47,220 nt of DNA from Bacteroidota bacterium (GCA_022572355.1 JACZWC010000035.1:1-47220); one strand, 5' to 3'; positions 34,167 to 43,409 are shown, counted from the first letter of the stretch. A program made the numbers and translations. The notes: generated by a model from the letters alone, not told the origin.

Positions 34167-34364
34167 ATGGAATCAATCGTAATATCACCGAAAAGTCGAT
34201 CCGAACTTAAGTTTGTTTTTGAATTATTGAGCAAACTCAAGATTTCGTCAAGGGTTTTATCCGAAGAGGACAAGGAAGATATTGGCCTTTCTGTATTGAT
34301 GAAGCAAGTTGATCGAAAGAGAAAGGTATCGAGAGATACGGTGCTAAGAAATTTGAAGAAGTAG
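34167..34364 (+). CDS. Antitoxin of a RelE/ParE-type toxin-antitoxin pair
   Basis: 65 residues. The N-terminal IVISPKSRSELKFVFELLSKLKI and the following SSRVLSEEDKEDIGLSVLMK match small Bacteroidota proteins found upstream of RelE-like toxins. The C-terminus is basic (DRKRKVSRDTVLRNLKK) and may contact the toxin. The sequence is not a clear HTH. Its stop overlaps the toxin start by one base (TAGTG). It should neutralise the toxin and probably help repress the operon, which is inferred from position only. Confidence 0.75.
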   Translation: MESIVISPKSRSELKFVFELLSKLKISSRVLSEEDKEDIGLSVLMKQVDRKRKVSRDTVLRNLKK

Positions 34365-34630
34365 TGCATGTTGAATTTCTGGCAAGCTTCAATCGTGATT
34401 TGAATAAAATTAAGCTTGGACCTGTTAAAAAATCTATCCTCAAGGTAATTCTGGCCATTGAAAAGGCTAAGAGCTTCAAGTCCATTTCAAATAGTAAAAA
34501 ACTAACCGGGCATAAATCTGCTTTCAGGATTAGAGTGGGAGATTATAGAATAGGAGTTTTTGTATCGGGAAATAAGGTTCAATTTGCACGTGTTGTTCAC
34601 CGGAAGGATATTTACAGATATTTTCCTTAG
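34364..34630 (+). CDS. RelE/ParE family toxin
   Basis: 88 residues, the normal size for a RelE-type ribosome-dependent mRNA endonuclease. It starts with a strand (HVEFLASFNRDLNKI), continues through two helices with KKLTGHKSAFRIRVGDYRIGVF, the family core, and ends with RVVHRKDIYRYFP. The conserved basic residues of RelE active sites (Arg in AFRIRVGDYRIG and the RKDIYR end) are present. It begins at a GTG overlapping the antitoxin stop by one base, which is typical of translational coupling. Confidence 0.85.
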   Translation: MHVEFLASFNRDLNKIKLGPVKKSILKVILAIEKAKSFKSISNSKKLTGHKSAFRIRVGDYRIGVFVSGNKVQFARVVHRKDIYRYFP

Positions 34631-34691
34631 ATATTCAACTAGTTATTCACCCCAGGCTCTACACCTGTCTGGAAGCTCAAACAAATAAAAC

Positions 34692-35792
34692 ATGAAAAGA
34701 AAAAGTCTATTGCGGAACGCAATGATCATGGGACTCATGGCGATGACCCTTGTTTATTGCAAAAAAGATGACGACGGTAGCACAACCGAACCACCACCTG
34801 TAAACACCGGATGTACCTTGCCCTCCATCTCCAGCTCTTCAACTGTAGAGGGTTATAACATTCTCAGTGTGCTGCCGGGTATCTGGAACGGCCCCGTCAC
34901 TTCATCTACCCCGCTTGGTGGCTATCCTGAGTGGATCGTAGACTTCAGGCCCAATTCAGCCTCTCAAATATCTGCAAAGAATGAATTGGATTCCCTCAAC
35001 GACATTTTCATGAGCTTCTTTATTGCCAAGTACGATTGCTCCTATAAAATGGTGTTCAGAAACGGTGGCGGCTTTGCAGGTTCGGTCCGTAATTCCTATA
35101 TGATTATTGACAGTGTTAGCGAGGTTGGTGGGCTGTCCTTTTACAGGTTTGTCGACCCTGTTTCCGGGGGTAAACGCGTGTATGCCGATATAACATTTGT
35201 GCAGGACAGTCTTATTATGCACGTTTACACCAACCAATACAACACCCTTTCAGACCCCGTAACACATATGCTCTGGACGGCGAGCAGCCGTGACACAACT
35301 TCGGCACAGAATGCCATATCAACTTTTGCATATCCTCAAAAGCAGCTGACGAAAGACTTCACCACGACATTTGATGGATTGTCAGAGGCTGTTTTCTACT
35401 CCGCGAATGACGATCCCTATCCTGAAACCGACCAGCCGTATTTGGGGACTTCTAACGTGAATATAATTATAACCAATCCGGTCACGATCGATCCGTTGAA
35501 GAAAGTACTGATCATCATTACCACGCAACCCCTGCTACCCGGGAACATGTTTGACATTGCAAATTTGAAGTACAGGTCGCGCTACGTATTTGTGGGGGCA
35601 GCCACGCCAACGGGGTATAATTTCAACTATATGCATCCTGGCGATTACTACATCAATGCCATTTACGACAGCAACGGTGACTATAACTTTTCGAGTGGAG
35701 ATTACATGAACAGCTCTTTTGATGTGCCTTTTACCTTAACGGATTCCGGATCTCCCAATGTGAGTGTGACCATCAATTTTCTGATTCCCTAA
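34692..35792 (+). CDS. Predicted surface lipoprotein, unknown function
   Basis: 366 residues. A signal peptide ends in LVYC followed by KKDDDG. The Lys-Asp-rich sequence after the Cys resembles the lipoprotein export signal described in Bacteroidota, which would place it on the cell surface; the -1 Tyr of the lipobox is unusual. A linker rich in Thr and Pro is followed by a beta-rich body. The region PGDYYINAIYDSNGDYNFSSGDYM near the C-terminus resembles a beta-sandwich, but I do not recognise the family. It is 61 bases after the toxin gene and convergent with the TPR gene at 35972. A binding or enzymatic role is not visible. Confidence 0.7.
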   Translation: MKRKSLLRNAMIMGLMAMTLVYCKKDDDGSTTEPPPVNTGCTLPSISSSSTVEGYNILSVLPGIWNGPVTSSTPLGGYPEWIVDFRPNSASQISAKNELDSLNDIFMSFFIAKYDCSYKMVFRNGGGFAGSVRNSYMIIDSVSEVGGLSFYRFVDPVSGGKRVYADITFVQDSLIMHVYTNQYNTLSDPVTHMLWTASSRDTTSAQNAISTFAYPQKQLTKDFTTTFDGLSEAVFYSANDDPYPETDQPYLGTSNVNIIITNPVTIDPLKKVLIIITTQPLLPGNMFDIANLKYRSRYVFVGAATPTGYNFNYMHPGDYYINAIYDSNGDYNFSSGDYMNSSFDVPFTLTDSGSPNVSVTINFLIP

Positions 35793-35875
35793 TAATTTAT
35801 CCGGTTCACACATTTTTTGAAGCAAAACTTAAGGGACGATAGGTGAAATCATGATACATATAAGAACCATTGCGC

Positions 35876-35910
35876 AAAAAACCGGCTCTCCAGATAGCAT
35901 TCAGGAGAGC
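35876..35910 (-). terminator. Intrinsic terminator for the TPR gene on the minus strand
   Basis: On the minus strand GCTCTCC (35904-35910), a 12-base loop and GGAGAGC (35885-35891) form a stem, followed by CGG and six T (35876-35881). It lies in the convergent gap between the lipoprotein and TPR genes. Confidence 0.6.
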
Positions 35911-35971
35911 TGTATTTGGCACATTTCCAGTCAGACAGTTGTGATGCAATTCCTTTCGTAGGGCAGCGTCC

Positions 35972-37444
35972 TTACTTCACAATCCTCCCTTTCAAACGTT
36001 CTTCAAAGAAACTATGCAGGGGAAAAATAAGGCCTGCTAAAACAGCATTGAAAGCCAGTTTGATAGCTGGCGCACCAGAACTATACTCCTCGATGTAAGG
36101 ATCGAGCAAAACAAGGGTGAACTCAAAAAACAGCAGGAAGGCAAAGAAGATCATTCCCTCAGCCAATCGAATGGGAATGGAAACCCTTCCCAGCATAAAT
36201 ACCCCCGCAAAAACCAGTACTAAGAATATGAGGATGCCAGAATATTGAAGATTATCTCTTCTGCTCTTTTGTTCATTCTGTAATCTTAATTCTTCAATCT
36301 CTAATCGTTTGCGTTCTATTTCGGCTGTTTCAAATTCGTGTTTTGCTTCAAGCTTTCCAATGTCCTTACTTTTGCCTTCATTAAACATGATGTCCACAAG
36401 TACGCGATGCTGTTTATAGTCTGTAAAGGACTTTTCCCATTGTTCCTGTTCCGCATAGATGGCCGCTCTTATTTTTAGGGCAATGGCTTCACCGTCCTTG
36501 TTTTCAAATTTTCTGGCCAGATCTATGCCCTCAGTGATGTACTTGAGCGCTGAATCAGGTTGGTTCAAGACTAAATAAGATTCAGATACGTCGTGCAAAG
36601 CTCCAAGTACGTATTGATTTTCGTTCAATTGCCTATAAATCGCCAATCCGCGCAATTGATATTCATGTGCCTCTCGCATCTTTCCCTGATCACTCAGAAC
36701 AAGACCGATATTGCAGTAGCATATCCCCACCTCCAACTCACGCCCTAATCTCTGAAACATCTGGAGACATTCTTGGTATTTCTCGATTGCCAGTATATTT
36801 TCATTGTTGGCAGCGCGAATATTTGCAATCCATAACAGAGCACCGGCAACGCCGGGCTTGGAGTCGACCGCAAGGTAATTTTGCAGTGCGGATTCATAAT
36901 ATTCCAGAGAACGGTTGTAATCTTCAAGTCTATAATATACCATTCCAATATTGATGTTGCTGGCTGCAATACCCATGCGTAACTCGTGTTCTTCAGCAAT
37001 CCTTAGTGATTTCATATGATATTCAATGGCCGCCGGAAAATCTGAAAGGAGCATATAGTTATACCCTACATCACCGAGGTACTTAGAGCACATACCCCAT
37101 TCTCCAAGGTCGGAGGCCAAATCAGCCATTTTTTTCTGGATCGACGGTAGTTTGATGTATTGCAGGCCCAACCTATAGTTAATGCACAGCTGATCATAAC
37201 ATTTCAACAATCTTCGTTTTGAAGATATTTGTTTTGCCAATGTAATCCCGTTCTCCAGGTACTCAATCGAAGCATTTCTATCCTGTTCTCTGATTTCTTC
37301 GGCGAGAAGAATATAGATATCAATCTTGCTGGTATCCACGGTTGCGGACTGCAGGGTGCGCTTCAGAGAATCAAGCTTCTCTAACCCCATTGTGGCTTGA
37401 GTCAAGCAAAAGAAGAGGGAGATGGATATGAGGTGCCGAATCAT
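35972..37444 (-). CDS. TPR protein with C-terminal three-helix membrane tail
   Basis: 490 residues. A signal peptide (about 1-20) is followed by five or six TPR units (about 30-330) and a charged coiled-coil region (about 345-395). The tail is a conserved module: NLQYS (398-402), a helix to about 420 ending in LGR, a helix starting at AEGMIFFAF (428) and ending at DPYI, a short loop with SSGAP and a third helix ending in FPLH (to about 478), then EERLKGR. This tail is nearly the same in the gene at 45356 (about 60 of 93 positions by eye). Unlike most TPR proteins of this type it carries no kinase or LuxR domain. A role as a periplasmic scaffold or sensor is possible; no function is established. 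Confidence 0.8.
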   Translation of the reverse strand: MIRHLISISLFFCLTQATMGLEKLDSLKRTLQSATVDTSKIDIYILLAEEIREQDRNASIEYLENGITLAKQISSKRRLLKCYDQLCINYRLGLQYIKLPSIQKKMADLASDLGEWGMCSKYLGDVGYNYMLLSDFPAAIEYHMKSLRIAEEHELRMGIAASNINIGMVYYRLEDYNRSLEYYESALQNYLAVDSKPGVAGALLWIANIRAANNENILAIEKYQECLQMFQRLGRELEVGICYCNIGLVLSDQGKMREAHEYQLRGLAIYRQLNENQYVLGALHDVSESYLVLNQPDSALKYITEGIDLARKFENKDGEAIALKIRAAIYAEQEQWEKSFTDYKQHRVLVDIMFNEGKSKDIGKLEAKHEFETAEIERKRLEIEELRLQNEQKSRRDNLQYSGILIFLVLVFAGVFMLGRVSIPIRLAEGMIFFAFLLFFEFTLVLLDPYIEEYSSGAPAIKLAFNAVLAGLIFPLHSFFEERLKGRIVK

Positions 37445-37486
37445 TATTTCAATTTAGGCATTTTTTAATAAGGCCCTTTAGACTCC

Positions 37487-37592
37487 CCGTCCGAACGGCG
37501 TCAGCCGGGCGGGCGATCAGAATCCTGTTTACACGTTGCAAATTGGCGTGATATTTCCAAAACGGTCCCTGAGCGCCCGCCAGGCTGGACGG
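37487..37592. repeat. Imperfect inverted repeat with CCGTCC ends
   Basis: The left arm runs CCGTCC then, after a 9-base insertion, CAGCCGGGCGGGCG; the right arm, reversed, reads CCGTCCAGCCTGGCGGGCG. It lies in the 255-base gap between the divergent TPR gene and the Ig-repeat gene. Other than the promoter at 37635, nothing else is seen in the gap. Confidence 0.5.
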
Positions 37593-37634
37593 AAAGTTCT
37601 GCTGTGAAAGGTAAGGGAAACGCCGTATTTTTTT

Positions 37635-37642
37635 TACATTTG
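37635..37642 (+). promoter_or_regulatory. -7 element for the Ig-repeat T9SS gene
   Basis: TACATTTG fits the consensus and is preceded by a run of T. The ATG is 57 bases downstream at 37700. No TTTG is seen at the expected upstream spacing. Confidence 0.45.
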
Positions 37643-37699
37643 TAATGCAATCACTTTACCCATTACAATCACACTTTCTCACAATTTAAAATAACCCCC

Positions 37700-40600
37700 A
37701 TGAAAAAATTATTTGTTCTCATTTCAATAGTTTTAGTTTCTACCGGTAATCTCTGGGCTCAGGCAACACCCAATGCCGGTTTCGAAAACTGGACGTTTCA
37801 CAGTAACTTCTTTGGAGATTATGATACTCCTGATGATTGGGACAATGCAAATCCTCAAACAGAACTTACGGGCATTTTTTCCGTTGAAAAAGCAACCGGT
37901 GCAGATGTACATAGTGGAAGCGCTGCCGTAAAATTGATCACTAAAAATATCTTCGGTAATGACGTCCCTGGTGTAGTGACTACCGGCACTTTACCAACAT
38001 CAGCAGGTGACCCGATTACAGGTGGAATCCCTTATACATTAAGGCCTGACAGCATTGTGGGATGGTATAAATACTCTCCTCAGGGAGGAGACAATGGTTT
38101 TGCGGAAATTACGCTGTTCGGTTCGGCGGCTAACAATGCAGATACTATCGCTGAAGCTCGTTTTAATACACCCACAACAACCGTTGGAACCTACACACGG
38201 TTTTCGGCTCCGTTGGTTTATTATTCTACCAATGCTGTTGCTAACTCTATGTGGCTTCTGGGTTCAAGCAATAGTGATGTGAGTCTGCAAGTTGGCAGTA
38301 CAGCTTACTTTGATGATATAGAACTAATTATTAATCCTCTTGTGGCAGGAGTTAGTGTAGCCCTGACAACCGGCACAAATCCACTGTGTACGGGTGAATC
38401 AATAACATTTACGGCAACCCCAACCAATGGTGGCACCTCACCGAGCTATCAATGGCAGGTAGATGGAAGTAATGTGGGAACCGACAGCCCCACCTATACA
38501 ACCACCACACTTACCGATGGACAAATAGTGACTTGTATCATGACATCCAACGAGCCTGGAGTAATCGGCAACCCAGCGACTTCCAATGGGATAACGATGA
38601 CTGTAAATGCATTTCCTGCTACGCCATCAGCAAGTAGCAATACACCCGTTTGTGAAGGAGCAACTATTAATTTATCAACTGCAACGGTGTCGGGTGCAAC
38701 ATATAGCTGGACCGGCCCCAATGCGTTTACTTCAGCATCACAAAACCCAACTATCTCTACTGCAACCTCAGCAATGGCTGGAACCTATAGTGTTAGTATC
38801 ACGGTGAATGGCTGTACAAGCACTGCGGGAACTACAGTAGTGGCAATCGATGCCCCTGTTACTCCCAGTGTCAATATTGCAATTACAACAGGTAGTAACC
38901 CAACATGTTCCGGAGCATCCGTTATATTCACCGCTACACCTACGAATGGAGGTGCACCAACTTATCAATGGCTGCTGAATGGAGTAAGTGTGGGAACCAA
39001 TTCTTCTACCTACTCAACTACCACACTCAGTGATGGGAATACGGTTACCTGCGTCATGACCACATCATTGACATGTGTAACCAGCTCCCTCGATACATCC
39101 AACGCTGTTGTTATGACCGTGAATACGCCGGTACCTGCAAGTGTTACAATATTGGAAGACTTCAACCCAATATGTACAGGCGATAATGCAACCTTTACTG
39201 CTACGCCCGTGAATGAGGGCGGCTCACCTGTTTACCAATGGCAAGTGAATGGAGGCAATGTGGGAACAAATTTAACTACCTATTCAACTACTGCATTAAA
39301 CGATGGAGACATTGTAACCTGTATCATGACCTCTTCGCTGACATGTGTTAGCGGATCTCCCGCTACATCCAACACCATCGTTATGACAGTTAGTGGCGCC
39401 CTGGCAGCAAGTGTGAGTATTGCTGCAAGCTCCGATTCAATATGTACAGGCGACAATGTGATCTTTACAGCTACTCCTGTAAATGGAGGCGGAACGCCCG
39501 CTTATCAATGGCAGGTAAATGGAGCCAATTTTGGAACAAATTCAACTACCTATTCAACTAATGCATTGAATGATGGAGATACGATTACATGTATCCTCAA
39601 CTCATCATTTAGTTGTGCAACCGGTTCACCGGCCACATCCAATAATATTGTCATATCGGTTGTTGGTTCACTGGTGGCAAGTGTTTCAATATCTGCAAGC
39701 GCCAATACAATTTGTGCCGGAGATAATGTAACCTTTACAGCTGCTCCGACCAATGGTGGTACACCGAACTATCTATGGCAGGTAAATGGAACAAATGCCG
39801 GAACAAATTCTGCTACCTATTCAACGACTGCATTGAGTGATGGAGATACTGTTACCTGTATCATGACTTCGTCTTTGTCTTGTGCTACCGGCTCACCTGC
39901 AACTTCCAATACAGTGGTATTGACGGTAAATGCGCCTGCGGTGGCAAATGTTACTGTATCAGCAAGCGCTACTACGATTTGTTCGGGTGATAATGTGGAC
40001 TTTACAGCCACTCCGGCCAATGGTGGAACACCAATTTATCAATGGCAGGTTAACGGGATCAATGTCGGAACAAATTCTTCTACCTATTCGAGTACAGCCT
40101 TGAATGATGGCAATGCTGTTACCTGTATCATGACTTCATCTCTATCGTGTGTAAGCGGCTCACCGGATACTTCAACGGCAATAATAATAACGGTAACCTC
40201 TACAGTTGTACCTGCGGTTGTGATTGCGCTTAGTTCCGGAACCAACCCAACCTGTGCCGGACAAAGTGTTACATTTTCTGCAACGCCGACAAATGGCGGT
40301 TCAACACCGAGCTATCAATGGCAGGTAGATGGAGGAAATGCGGGAACGAATAGTTCGGACTATACCACCAGCAGTTTAGCGGACGGACAGGTTATAACTT
40401 GTATTATGACGAGCAGCTCCGGATGCGCAAGCCCGGGCTCTGCAACTTCAAGTGGCGACACCATAACGGTTAATGCCATTCCCGCTACACCCAGCATTTC
40501 TGAAGCCGGAACGTTGTTAACATCAAGTGCTGCAACAGGAAACCAATGGTATCTGGATGGATCACCTATTGGAGGTGCGACAGGCACAACGCATACTGCA

Positions 40601-40963
40601 ACACAAGATGGGGCCTATACGGTGGTGGTAACGGTGAATGGTTGCTCTTCTGCAGCATCGGCGCCTGTGAATATTACCCTTACAGGAATTGACCAGGTGG
40701 GTAAAGAAATCTTCTTTACTATTTATCCGAATCCGAGTGCGGGAGCGTTTAATGTTTCGTTTAATGCTCCATTCAATACAACCTATAAATTGGAGTTTAG
40801 AAATGTTCTCGGACAATTGATTTATCAGGAAATAGTAACAGATTTCAGCGGTCAATATTCAAAACAGATGAATCTTGGCGATTGTGACCCAGGTATGTAT
40901 GTAGTAAGCCTGACCGGCCTTGATAATCAAACTAAAATCAGCAGACTTTTTATATTAAAATAA
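37700..40963 (+). CDS. Ig-like repeat secreted protein with N-terminal jelly-roll domain and T9SS type A domain
   Basis: 1087 residues. A signal peptide (about 1-21, ending WAQ) is followed by a domain of about 190 residues starting PNAGFENW, with many features of a carbohydrate-binding jelly roll (GFENW..., VGWYKYSP, YFDDIELI). Then come seven homologous Ig/PKD-like repeats of about 88 residues (CxGxxVTFTATPTNGG, YQWQVNG, LNDGDTVTCIMTSS) and one divergent Ig-like domain between the first and second of these. A further short domain and a T9SS sorting domain starting YPNP complete it. The GFENW start is seen in many secreted Bacteroidota glycan-related proteins, but no catalytic site is visible. 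Probably a surface or extracellular binding protein or adhesin. Confidence 0.85.
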   Translation: MKKLFVLISIVLVSTGNLWAQATPNAGFENWTFHSNFFGDYDTPDDWDNANPQTELTGIFSVEKATGADVHSGSAAVKLITKNIFGNDVPGVVTTGTLPTSAGDPITGGIPYTLRPDSIVGWYKYSPQGGDNGFAEITLFGSAANNADTIAEARFNTPTTTVGTYTRFSAPLVYYSTNAVANSMWLLGSSNSDVSLQVGSTAYFDDIELIINPLVAGVSVALTTGTNPLCTGESITFTATPTNGGTSPSYQWQVDGSNVGTDSPTYTTTTLTDGQIVTCIMTSNEPGVIGNPATSNGITMTVNAFPATPSASSNTPVCEGATINLSTATVSGATYSWTGPNAFTSASQNPTISTATSAMAGTYSVSITVNGCTSTAGTTVVAIDAPVTPSVNIAITTGSNPTCSGASVIFTATPTNGGAPTYQWLLNGVSVGTNSSTYSTTTLSDGNTVTCVMTTSLTCVTSSLDTSNAVVMTVNTPVPASVTILEDFNPICTGDNATFTATPVNEGGSPVYQWQVNGGNVGTNLTTYSTTALNDGDIVTCIMTSSLTCVSGSPATSNTIVMTVSGALAASVSIAASSDSICTGDNVIFTATPVNGGGTPAYQWQVNGANFGTNSTTYSTNALNDGDTITCILNSSFSCATGSPATSNNIVISVVGSLVASVSISASANTICAGDNVTFTAAPTNGGTPNYLWQVNGTNAGTNSATYSTTALSDGDTVTCIMTSSLSCATGSPATSNTVVLTVNAPAVANVTVSASATTICSGDNVDFTATPANGGTPIYQWQVNGINVGTNSSTYSSTALNDGNAVTCIMTSSLSCVSGSPDTSTAIIITVTSTVVPAVVIALSSGTNPTCAGQSVTFSATPTNGGSTPSYQWQVDGGNAGTNSSDYTTSSLADGQVITCIMTSSSGCASPGSATSSGDTITVNAIPATPSISEAGTLLTSSAATGNQWYLDGSPIGGATGTTHTATQDGAYTVVVTVNGCSSAASAPVNITLTGIDQVGKEIFFTIYPNPSAGAFNVSFNAPFNTTYKLEFRNVLGQLIYQEIVTDFSGQYSKQMNLGDCDPGMYVVSLTGLDNQTKISRLFILK
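38350..40484 (+). repeat. In-frame array of Ig-like repeats
   Basis: Units start near 38357, 38870, 39139, 39411, 39681, 39948 and 40215; the last six follow one another at about 267-273 bases, with a divergent unit between the first and second. The internal copies share long stretches, for example the region before each YSTTALxDGDT, and are more similar to each other than the outer copies. Confidence 0.75.
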
Positions 40964-40978
40964 TACGCTCATTATTTT
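40957..40978 (+). terminator. AT-rich hairpin overlapping the Ig-repeat gene stop
   Basis: AAAATAAT (40957-40964), a 6-base loop and ATTATTTT (40971-40978) form a perfect 8-base stem that includes the stop codon. The stem is all A/T and therefore weak. The same T run forms the -7 box of the next gene. Confidence 0.3.
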
Positions 40979-40980
40979 TG
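40973..40980 (+). promoter_or_regulatory. -7 element for the second TonB receptor
   Basis: TATTTTTG fits TAnnTTTG and ends 23 bases before the ATG at 41004. It overlaps the hairpin at 40957-40978. Confidence 0.35.
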
Positions 40981-41003
40981 ATTGCTAGTTATAGCTGAAA
41001 AGT

Positions 41004-43409
41004 ATGCTACGGAAAAGAACCCTCTGTTTCCTTCTCGCCCTTTTTCCGATTCTATATACGGTGCCCTTACACGCACAGAGCACCGGAGTTCTTAAAGGGA
41101 CTGTAACTGATGCGGCCAACAATCAAGCTATTCCGGGAGCAAATATCTACAGCGCCAGTGATAATATGATGGGGTCCACCAGCGACATGGATGGGAAATA
41201 TGAGTTGCGCTTAAGTATTGGAGAACACAAGATCATCTGTTCATTTATCAGTATGAAATCAGATACGTTTTTTGTTCTCATCGATTCAGTGAAGGATACA
41301 GAGCACAATATTCTGTTGGAATCTACCATCACCCAACTGCAAACGATGGTGGTCTCTGCGGGTAGGTATGAGCAAAAATTAGAAGAAATTACCGTTTCGA
41401 TGGAGGTAATAAAGCCCACCCTGATCGAGAATAAAAATGCGACGAATATCAAAGGGGTATTGGAGCAAACTCCCGGTTTGAATATTTTAGATGGTGAACC
41501 GCAAATCAGGGGTGGCAGCGGATTTAATTTTGGCATTGGAAGCCGCGTAGCCATATTGATTGATGGATTGCCCGCTTTGGCCGGAGATGGCGGCCGTCCC
41601 GAGTGGAATTTTATTCCCGTTGAGAATGTCGAACAAATTGAAGTGATTAAAGGCGCTTCATCCGTAACCTATGGTTCATCTGCCCTGAGTGGAAGTATCA
41701 ATATTCGGACTGCTTATCCCAAAGATAAACCGCTAACAAAAGTGACAATATATTCCGGTATATATGATTCCCCTTCTGTTAAGGGTGCAAAATGGTGGAC
41801 GGGAACTGCAAATTTTTCCGGCGCAAGTTTTTTGCATTCACAAAAATATGGACAATTAGACCTGGTAATCGGGGGCATGGAAATTTATGACCATGGTTTT
41901 ATTGGCCCGCCCGGTTATCATCCGAATTTAGGTTCTTTTAATGATACAATATCAATAGGGGAAAATGATGTTAGTGAAAAAACAGGGCGATTAAATTTTA
42001 ATTTACGTTACCGGCCCAAAAATATTCTCGGATTGAATTATGGGATCAATGGCAACTTTATGAGATCCTCGAATAATACATCGTTGATATGGGGTAATGA
42101 TAGCTCAGGTATTTACAGGGCATTTCCGCATACGATGACGTTTCAGAGGCAAACTATGCTATATATTGACCCTTTTATTAATTATGCCACAAATGGTGGA
42201 TTCAAACACAGTTTGCGTGCCCGTTATTTTTATACGAAGAATGATGTTGAAGGCAATCCATCAAATGAAACCGATGTTCTTTATAGCGAATATCAGGTCA
42301 TAAAAGAACTAAAGTCTCTTCGGGGATTAAACATCACAGGTGGTGTTATTATGAATCTGGTAGATTCCCGGTCGGGAATATCGACCGATAAAATTAAACC
42401 TAAGAATAATCTTCAGAATTTGGCAACTTATATTCAACTGGATAAAAAATTGTGGAAAGTATTAAATGCATCGATCGGTTTTAGATATGAAAGCTTCAAA
42501 ATGAATGATGAAAAGGCCGTTGGAAAGCCGATTTTCCGGTCGGGATTAAATTTAAAATTGGCAAAGGCCAGCTTTCTGCGTTATTCTTATGGACAGGGAT
42601 ATCGCTTCCCCTCCATCACAGAAAAGTATATAGAAACGAAATTTGTAGTATTTCCAATTTTCGCAAATCCTGATTTGCAACCTGAATCGAGTTGGAACAC
42701 GGAAATAGGTTTTAAGCAAGGATTTAAACAAAATAGATTTGTGGGGTATATTGATGTAGCCATATTTTGGCAAGAGTATGATAATACCATTGAATTTACC
42801 CTTGGTGTATGGGATAAAAACAAAGATCAGTTTGGCAATGACAGTACATCTACGGGATTTAAGTACATAAATACCGGGGATACCCGTGTACGGGGATTTG
42901 AAGTTTCGGTAAATGGTACAGGGAAAATTTTAAAAGAATTCAAGGTTGATATCCTTGGCGGCTATACCTATGTGTTGCCTCAGGCTGTTAATCCCAATGA
43001 AGTATTCTTCGTCGATAGCAATCCAAGTGAAATGACCTATGTTTCCAGTGGTACGGATTCAACAAATAATATTTTAAAATACCGTTTTCAGCACATTGCC
43101 AAAATAGACGTTCAGTTGACTTACAAGATATTTTCAATTGGCGGAAGTTGGCGCTATTATAGTTTTGTGCAAAATATTGACAGGTCATTTCACGAATTTG
43201 AAAGCACTATGAAAAGTGGCATTATAGAATACAGGAAAAATAATAATAATGGCACTCAAATAATTGATGCCCGGATAGGAGTGAATGTTACAAAGCAACT
43301 CAAATTCGCCATTGTGGTTAATAATGTATTTAATCTTAGCTATTCATTACGGGCCCTTAAAATAGAATCCCCGCGGACATTTGCCTTGCAGATCTCATTG
43401 AAGATATAA
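41004..43409 (+). CDS. TonB-dependent receptor with carboxypeptidase-like regulatory domain
   Basis: 801 residues. A signal peptide (about 1-25, ending HAQ) is followed by a CarboxypepD_reg domain (GVLKGTVTDAANNQAIPGAN, DMDGKYELRLS) and the plug (about 120-230: VLEQTPGLNILDGEPQIRGG, EQIEVIKGASSVTYGSSALSG), then the barrel to the C-terminal aromatic strand region (FALQISLKI). Size and plug motifs match the colicin I/FepA-like siderophore or cobalamin receptor group rather than SusC. The ligand is unknown. It follows the Ig-repeat gene after 40 bases and may be co-regulated, but has its own -7 box. Confidence 0.9.
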   Translation: MLRKRTLCFLLALFPILYTVPLHAQSTGVLKGTVTDAANNQAIPGANIYSASDNMMGSTSDMDGKYELRLSIGEHKIICSFISMKSDTFFVLIDSVKDTEHNILLESTITQLQTMVVSAGRYEQKLEEITVSMEVIKPTLIENKNATNIKGVLEQTPGLNILDGEPQIRGGSGFNFGIGSRVAILIDGLPALAGDGGRPEWNFIPVENVEQIEVIKGASSVTYGSSALSGSINIRTAYPKDKPLTKVTIYSGIYDSPSVKGAKWWTGTANFSGASFLHSQKYGQLDLVIGGMEIYDHGFIGPPGYHPNLGSFNDTISIGENDVSEKTGRLNFNLRYRPKNILGLNYGINGNFMRSSNNTSLIWGNDSSGIYRAFPHTMTFQRQTMLYIDPFINYATNGGFKHSLRARYFYTKNDVEGNPSNETDVLYSEYQVIKELKSLRGLNITGGVIMNLVDSRSGISTDKIKPKNNLQNLATYIQLDKKLWKVLNASIGFRYESFKMNDEKAVGKPIFRSGLNLKLAKASFLRYSYGQGYRFPSITEKYIETKFVVFPIFANPDLQPESSWNTEIGFKQGFKQNRFVGYIDVAIFWQEYDNTIEFTLGVWDKNKDQFGNDSTSTGFKYINTGDTRVRGFEVSVNGTGKILKEFKVDILGGYTYVLPQAVNPNEVFFVDSNPSEMTYVSSGTDSTNNILKYRFQHIAKIDVQLTYKIFSIGGSWRYYSFVQNIDRSFHEFESTMKSGIIEYRKNNNNGTQIIDARIGVNVTKQLKFAIVVNNVFNLSYSLRALKIESPRTFALQISLKI

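Noticed and set aside
38350..40484. CRISPR-like periodicity
   Set aside because: The repeats are long, in frame and encode Ig-like domains; no short identical repeats with unique spacers are present.
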